From: Lachnospiraceae bacterium
GTDB lineage: Bacteria > Bacillota > Clostridia > Lachnospirales > Lachnospiraceae
DNA: 64,000 nucleotides
Direction: 5' to 3'
Assembly (NCBI GenBank): GCA_015056725.1
Contig: SVFS01000006.1
Span: forward strand, 1-64,000
The notes under the pieces are model-generated. The model worked only from the letters and a program-made list of their open reading frames with translations. It ran no database searches and was not told where the DNA came from. Within the stretch, counting starts at the first letter, position 1, and every line of letters begins with the position of its first letter. Below, in pieces: positions 59,856 through 64,000 of the stretch. The position numbers and the translations under genes were made by a program.

Positions 59856-59937
59856 AAATTCTCCTTTTATTGCATTGACAACTGGATTATATTATGTTAT
59901 TTAATATTAAAAGTCCTCACGCTCTTTTAATTCCATC

Positions 59938-60432
59938 TTACGGATGGGTCGAGTAATTTGGGACTTTTTTCTTTTCATCAATATTGTGTATCCAAAACCA
60001 ATTGGATGTCACTTTTTTTCTTATTGATATTCTTATAGACACTACTTCCCCATCAATTATCAACTCATTTCTCAAATATGCATATGTATCCCCACTAACA
60101 TCATGATAATTTTCAATATTGTCAGCAATTAGTTCTGCACTTTCAATTATTTTTTTCAAATGGCGTAATGTTGCTATTTTATACTTTTTCAGTGTTTTGG
60201 GCAATGCTTGGAATCGTTTTCCAGCTCCAACCGTCTCCTTTATTCCTTTTGCATTAATCATAATATGTATTCCTGTTTTTCTGTTTATAATATCATTATT
60301 TGCAAAAAATGCTTCTTTCCGCAGTACTTTTAATACCTCTTTTTGAACTCCAATATAATCATTCCATTTTTCTTCGAGATTATATCTAGACAATTCTTCT
60401 ACCATATTAATACTTTCCATAATAGACCTCAA
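59938..60432 (-). CDS. Hypothetical protein, possible BECR-fold (barnase/EndoU/colicin-like) nuclease domain
   Basis: RKTGIHIMINAKGIKETVGAGKRFQALPKTLKKYKIATLRHLKKIIESAELIADNIENYHD...NELIIDGEVVSIRISIRKK. Confidence 0.5.
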   Translation of the reverse strand: MRSIMESINMVEELSRYNLEEKWNDYIGVQKEVLKVLRKEAFFANNDIINRKTGIHIMINAKGIKETVGAGKRFQALPKTLKKYKIATLRHLKKIIESAELIADNIENYHDVSGDTYAYLRNELIIDGEVVSIRISIRKKVTSNWFWIHNIDEKKKVPNYSTHP

Positions 60433-60593
60433 TATTAAATTTTTATTGCTTGGAATAACTGGCGAACGCCTCGACCAAGTAGAAAAGCTAACGCTTCAAG
60501 ATATGAACATTATAAACATTATCACTTATTTATGCAATCTTTTCATAAGTTTCTTTCTCTAATCTCATATACTATTCCAGATAGAGTCATGCT

Positions 60594-61061
60594 CTATCTG
60601 CGTAATTTTTTATAATGACTAAGATGAATGCCAATATGCCCAATGCCTAAGATAATCGTCGAAATCATAAGAAACACATTCTTTTCATACACACCAAGTA
60701 AGAAAAAGGCACACACCGGCAAAGTAGCCCCTGCTACCGGAACGCCGCAAAGACTTCTGTAAAAATCAGACATTCTCTTTTCACTTTTAAAATATCTTAC
60801 CCAATAAATTTCATATAAAATCATTAACAAAAAAGATGCATACAGCCAAATACTCCATGCCTTATCAAGTGACAATTCAGAGCTTGGTACGATTATCACA
60901 AAACAACATACTAATACCTCGCCTACTTTTTCAAATATCTGTAATATTCTATTTTCATTTATCACATATTTATTGTAATCTGTTGGCTGATTTTTTGTCC
61001 AAATTATATTGGGTATAAACAGCATCAAGAGATACACCACTCCAATAAGCATCCTCTTCAC
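60594..61061 (-). CDS. Hypothetical 4-TM membrane protein
   Basis: 155-aa ORF, hydrophobic helices; overlaps next gene. Confidence 0.65.
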   Translation of the reverse strand: MKRMLIGVVYLLMLFIPNIIWTKNQPTDYNKYVINENRILQIFEKVGEVLVCCFVIIVPSSELSLDKAWSIWLYASFLLMILYEIYWVRYFKSEKRMSDFYRSLCGVPVAGATLPVCAFFLLGVYEKNVFLMISTIILGIGHIGIHLSHYKKLRR

Positions 61062-61384
61062 CTAACCAAATCATAGCTTTCTGCTATCATTCTCTCCAAT
61101 TCTTTTCTCGGCACCGTTCCATTCAAAATTACCGTGTTCCAATGCTCTTTATTTTGATGGTACCCCGGCAGTACAGCATCATAAGTATTTCTCCATAAGT
61201 CTCGCCACTCAGGATCAACTTTTATGTTGATGCAAAGCTGTCCTTCTTTTTCATATGTCCACAAAAAAGCCTTCTTATTTTTGCGAATTCTTACGAGCTG
61301 CCAGTTTTCATCATGAAATGGAGCATCCTGATAAGTATCCGGAAAAGAAAGCCCATATTGTAATACCTCTTGTCGTGATTTCAT
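61058..61384 (-). CDS. MmcQ/YjbR family protein
   Basis: YGLSFPDTYQDAPFHDENWQLVRIRKNKKAFLWTYEKEGQLCINIKVDPEW. Confidence 0.9.
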   Translation of the reverse strand: MKSRQEVLQYGLSFPDTYQDAPFHDENWQLVRIRKNKKAFLWTYEKEGQLCINIKVDPEWRDLWRNTYDAVLPGYHQNKEHWNTVILNGTVPRKELERMIAESYDLVR

Positions 61385-61503
61385 CGTTTATCCTTTCAGC
61401 ATTCTATAAGAACGGATTATGTACTCCATTTTTATTCCTCAATAATTCTTTTTTATCTAGCTATTATACGCTTGATGCTTTTTCCTTTCAACAGCTTTCC
61501 CAC

Positions 61504-61536
61504 CAAAAAAGGACTATATATTTATATAGCCCTTTT
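61504..61536 (-). terminator. Rho-independent terminator overlapping a stop codon
   Basis: Minus strand AAAAGGGCTATATAAATATATAGTCCTTTTTTGG. Confidence 0.7.
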
Positions 61537-62007
61537 GACACAAAGCTCCTTTTCAATCACGCTTTTGATGAACTCTTTACTATCATCTTCCACTAACCAA
61601 AAGAAAGCGCTGTTTTTACATTTCTTGTAATTCACACCATCCATCACGAAATCATAACCTGCCGTACATGTCGGACTACATTCTGACACTCCTGTCAGCT
61701 TCTTGCAATCGCCTGCTTTTATTACACTTTGTTTCATCTTCTCCGGAAGTAAGTCAAGCAATCCTTGATACATCTGTACATGTCTTGCATAAATTCTGAC
61801 CAGCATTCCACTCTTGCGAAAAACGTAATTCATAACCGCAATTCTTTTCTTATCCTTCATGTATACATATGTAATTACATACCCTTGCTTTGCCTGCTTA
61901 ATTTCCAGTTTGCATCCACTGTCCAAAAACATTTTATGGACTTCATCAACGAATGGAATATGATTTGCTTCTACCGTTCCAAGAAAATCTTCATAGGTTA
62001 TTGCCAT
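61522..62007 (-). CDS. Conserved hypothetical protein, Cys-containing
   Basis: MAITYEDFLGTVEANH...GDCKKLTGVSECSPTCTAGYDFVMDGVNYKKCKNSAFFW. Confidence 0.7.
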   Translation of the reverse strand: MAITYEDFLGTVEANHIPFVDEVHKMFLDSGCKLEIKQAKQGYVITYVYMKDKKRIAVMNYVFRKSGMLVRIYARHVQMYQGLLDLLPEKMKQSVIKAGDCKKLTGVSECSPTCTAGYDFVMDGVNYKKCKNSAFFWLVEDDSKEFIKSVIEKELCVKRAI

Positions 62008-62009
62008 CC

Positions 62010-62870
62010 CTAAATACCTTCTTCCTCTCTCTTTACAACCGGAATCCATACTTCATACTTCATATTCATCGGATCTGCATTTAAGTATACTTCTATATCC
62101 GGCCCGTTTGCATACTCATATCCTGATGTCGGAAGCCAGTCCGTTATGATACGACATTCCATATCCTGAATAGATGTTTCTGCACCTTCCCCTGAAAATA
62201 CTGCCCATGTAAAACCAGGAATGACACGTTCCTCCATCCCTTCCGGAGCATTTTGTGTGCTGGCAACCGCAATATAATATTTCCAGTCTTCATCATCATT
62301 ACACATGCAGACACCTAATATCCCTTGCATGTCGTCACTCATTATTCCAAGTATTTTGGGGATAATTCCGTCCATATGTGCCTTTTCCCACATCTGAGGG
62401 ACCTTCTCAAAATTCTTTTCCATTTCCCTCTCAAGCGGCATTGAAATACCCACAATTCTAAATGCTTCTTTTTTTTCAATTCGATAATTCATTTCGTAGT
62501 CTCCTTTAATTGATATATGGAAACGAATCGGAGGATAAGACTTAACCATTGCACCTTTTTCTGACACTTTAGATGGTGCAATACCATGAATGTTTTTAAA
62601 AGCTCTATTAAAAGCCGTCGGAGAATCATATCCATATGAAAGTGCCACATCCATTACTTTTTCACCGGAAAGCAGTTCAACTGCTGCAAGTGACATTCTT
62701 CTTCTACGGATATATTCCGACAATGTAACATCTGCCATGTATGTAAACATTCTCTGAAAATGATAGGAAGAACAGCCTGCTATTTTCCCAAGCTCTTCCA
62801 TGTCAATCTCACTCTTCATATGTTCTTCCATATAATTGATTGCACTATTAAGTCTGTTTATCCAATCCAT
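62010..62870 (-). CDS. AraC family regulator with GyrI-like effector-binding domain
   Basis: INYMEEHMKSEIDMEELGKIAGCSSYHFQRMFTYMADVTLSEYIRRRRMS; C-terminal GyrI-like. Confidence 0.93.
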   Translation of the reverse strand: MDWINRLNSAINYMEEHMKSEIDMEELGKIAGCSSYHFQRMFTYMADVTLSEYIRRRRMSLAAVELLSGEKVMDVALSYGYDSPTAFNRAFKNIHGIAPSKVSEKGAMVKSYPPIRFHISIKGDYEMNYRIEKKEAFRIVGISMPLEREMEKNFEKVPQMWEKAHMDGIIPKILGIMSDDMQGILGVCMCNDDEDWKYYIAVASTQNAPEGMEERVIPGFTWAVFSGEGAETSIQDMECRIITDWLPTSGYEYANGPDIEVYLNADPMNMKYEVWIPVVKREEEGI

Positions 62871-62985
62871 ACTTCATCTCCTGTTGTTAATATAATGCAT
62901 ATACTTTATCGTTTCCTCGCATTTTACGTGCAGAAATAGCGAGCATGAATAAATCAAATTTTTGACAAGGCTACCATCTTTACTT

Positions 62986-63807
62986 TTATTCCTTCAAAAG
63001 ATTTCCCACATGTTCTGTCTCAAAAAACAAATCTTTATTCGTTAAAACAACAATAATAGCAGCAATAAAGACAAATAATGTCTCTATACATTTTGTTTCG
63101 GGAGTCATATTAATTTTCTCTTGCATGATATTAATGAAGATATGGAAAATTATTGTAGCCAGCATACTTCTATTGTTTTTCACATATACCCATGTCTGTA
63201 AAAAATCAAGCGGAATCACACTCAAGAGGAAATTCAGTACATAGATAATCCCCATCTCTCTAAGACCATATTGGTATGTACCCGGAACCCAAAACAGGGG
63301 AATATGCCAGCAAGCCCATATCACACCAAAAATGATTGACTCTTTAAACCAACTGAAATATGCACCAACTGCATCCTCTCCATACCCTCTCCAACCTAAT
63401 TCTTCTATGCTTGAAGCAAGTAGTATAGTAAGCAAAGCCGAGGTTCCCCCAACCGAAAAAGAGAAATCTTCCGTAAAAGAAAATTGCTTGACAGAACCAC
63501 CAAATAGTATGGAAGTTCCTATGGACGCAGCTACGACTATAGCAAACAAGCCAACTGCCAGAATAATATATCGTGGCTTTATACGATAAAAACCAACAAT
63601 TTTTCTCTTGAAGTCCTGTTTCAACGCCATGTTCTTTGATGTAAATACAGTAATAACAGCTACCACCGCCGGAGTTATCAATCCTAAAAACATAAACAAG
63701 AACAAGGTAGAATTCTCTTTACATAATATTGCTATCAGCCAGAAAAACCATGTTACTGAAAAAACAGTAATATAAAACCGAAAAGGCCTGTAAGTATAAC
63801 GTTCCAT
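62986..63807 (-). CDS. CPBP family intramembrane metalloprotease
   Basis: SSIEELGWRGYGEDAV...FGVIWACWHIPLFW. Confidence 0.92.
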   Translation of the reverse strand: MERYTYRPFRFYITVFSVTWFFWLIAILCKENSTLFLFMFLGLITPAVVAVITVFTSKNMALKQDFKRKIVGFYRIKPRYIILAVGLFAIVVAASIGTSILFGGSVKQFSFTEDFSFSVGGTSALLTILLASSIEELGWRGYGEDAVGAYFSWFKESIIFGVIWACWHIPLFWVPGTYQYGLREMGIIYVLNFLLSVIPLDFLQTWVYVKNNRSMLATIIFHIFINIMQEKINMTPETKCIETLFVFIAAIIVVLTNKDLFFETEHVGNLLKE

Positions 63808-63808
63808 C

Positions 63809-64000
63809 TTACGCCTCCTCTCTGGTAATGTACAGCTCGCTTTTCATACCATTCAATTCAATATAATTGTCCGCATCCTCCAAAGAAAAAGCTTCTACTC
63901 TCTCGCTGTGTTCTTCATAGTATATTGCTGTACCAATTCCCTTTTTCTTTGCACGAAAAACAAAATTCATCGGTACTTTTACTTTCGATATTGCAGAAAT
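63809..64000 (-). CDS. Hypothetical protein, N-terminus beyond window
   Basis: Open frame to edge: ...ISKVKVPMNFVFRAKKKGIGTAIYYEEHSERVEAFSLEDADNYIELNGMKSELYITREEA*; its 3' end carries the RBS of the CPBP gene. Confidence 0.55.
   Translation of the reverse strand: MSAISKVKVPMNFVFRAKKKGIGTAIYYEEHSERVEAFSLEDADNYIELNGMKSELYITREEA

Noticed and set aside
60579-60600. Hairpin CAGATAGAG...CTCTATCTG as a terminator
   Set aside because: No U tract on the relevant strand; could be a weak terminator or chance repeat, so not called.
1-64000. CRISPR arrays, tRNA or rRNA genes, prophage
   Set aside because: No regularly spaced direct repeats, tRNA-like cloverleaf sequences, rRNA-like segments or phage structural genes were recognised by eye; a tRNAscan/CRISPR finder run would be needed to confirm.

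Overview
The window is an AT-rich chromosomal segment that looks like a spore-forming Lachnospiraceae (Clostridia) genome, judged from gene families only. It is mostly housekeeping and envelope genes: degV, pyrF, DAHP synthase, folA-thyA, htpG, prsA-like, ddh, pdaA-like, metF, a small alarmone synthetase, yvcK and ybaK. I saw no tRNA, rRNA, CRISPR array, intact transposase or prophage. The observations most worth a second look are: (1) a single ORF fusing a Tet(M)/EF-G-like ribosomal GTPase to a C-terminal YacP/Rae1-type NYN endoribonuclease (37081-39819); (2) a tightly packed four-gene locus of a 1.2-kaa solenoid protein, an Hsp70/actin-fold-like protein, a TPR protein and a coiled-coil membrane protein (13559-20492); (3) a c-di-GMP theme: a GEMM-I riboswitch plus terminator ahead of a CAP-domain lipoprotein (about 12195-12338), an EAL protein with a degenerate GGDEF, and a divergent HD-GYP protein whose extracytoplasmic region resembles a CBM2 fold; (4) a predicted VanZ-family promoter whose -35/-10 spacer is mostly poly-A, a candidate phase-variable switch; (5) a perfect CIRCE operator upstream of htpG; and (6) a decay zone (about 52930-55780) containing remnants of DUF3990, SdpI, Rpn and deoxyinosine glycosylase genes, plus a frameshifted isochorismatase. 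All family assignments are from motif recognition by eye; no searches were run.
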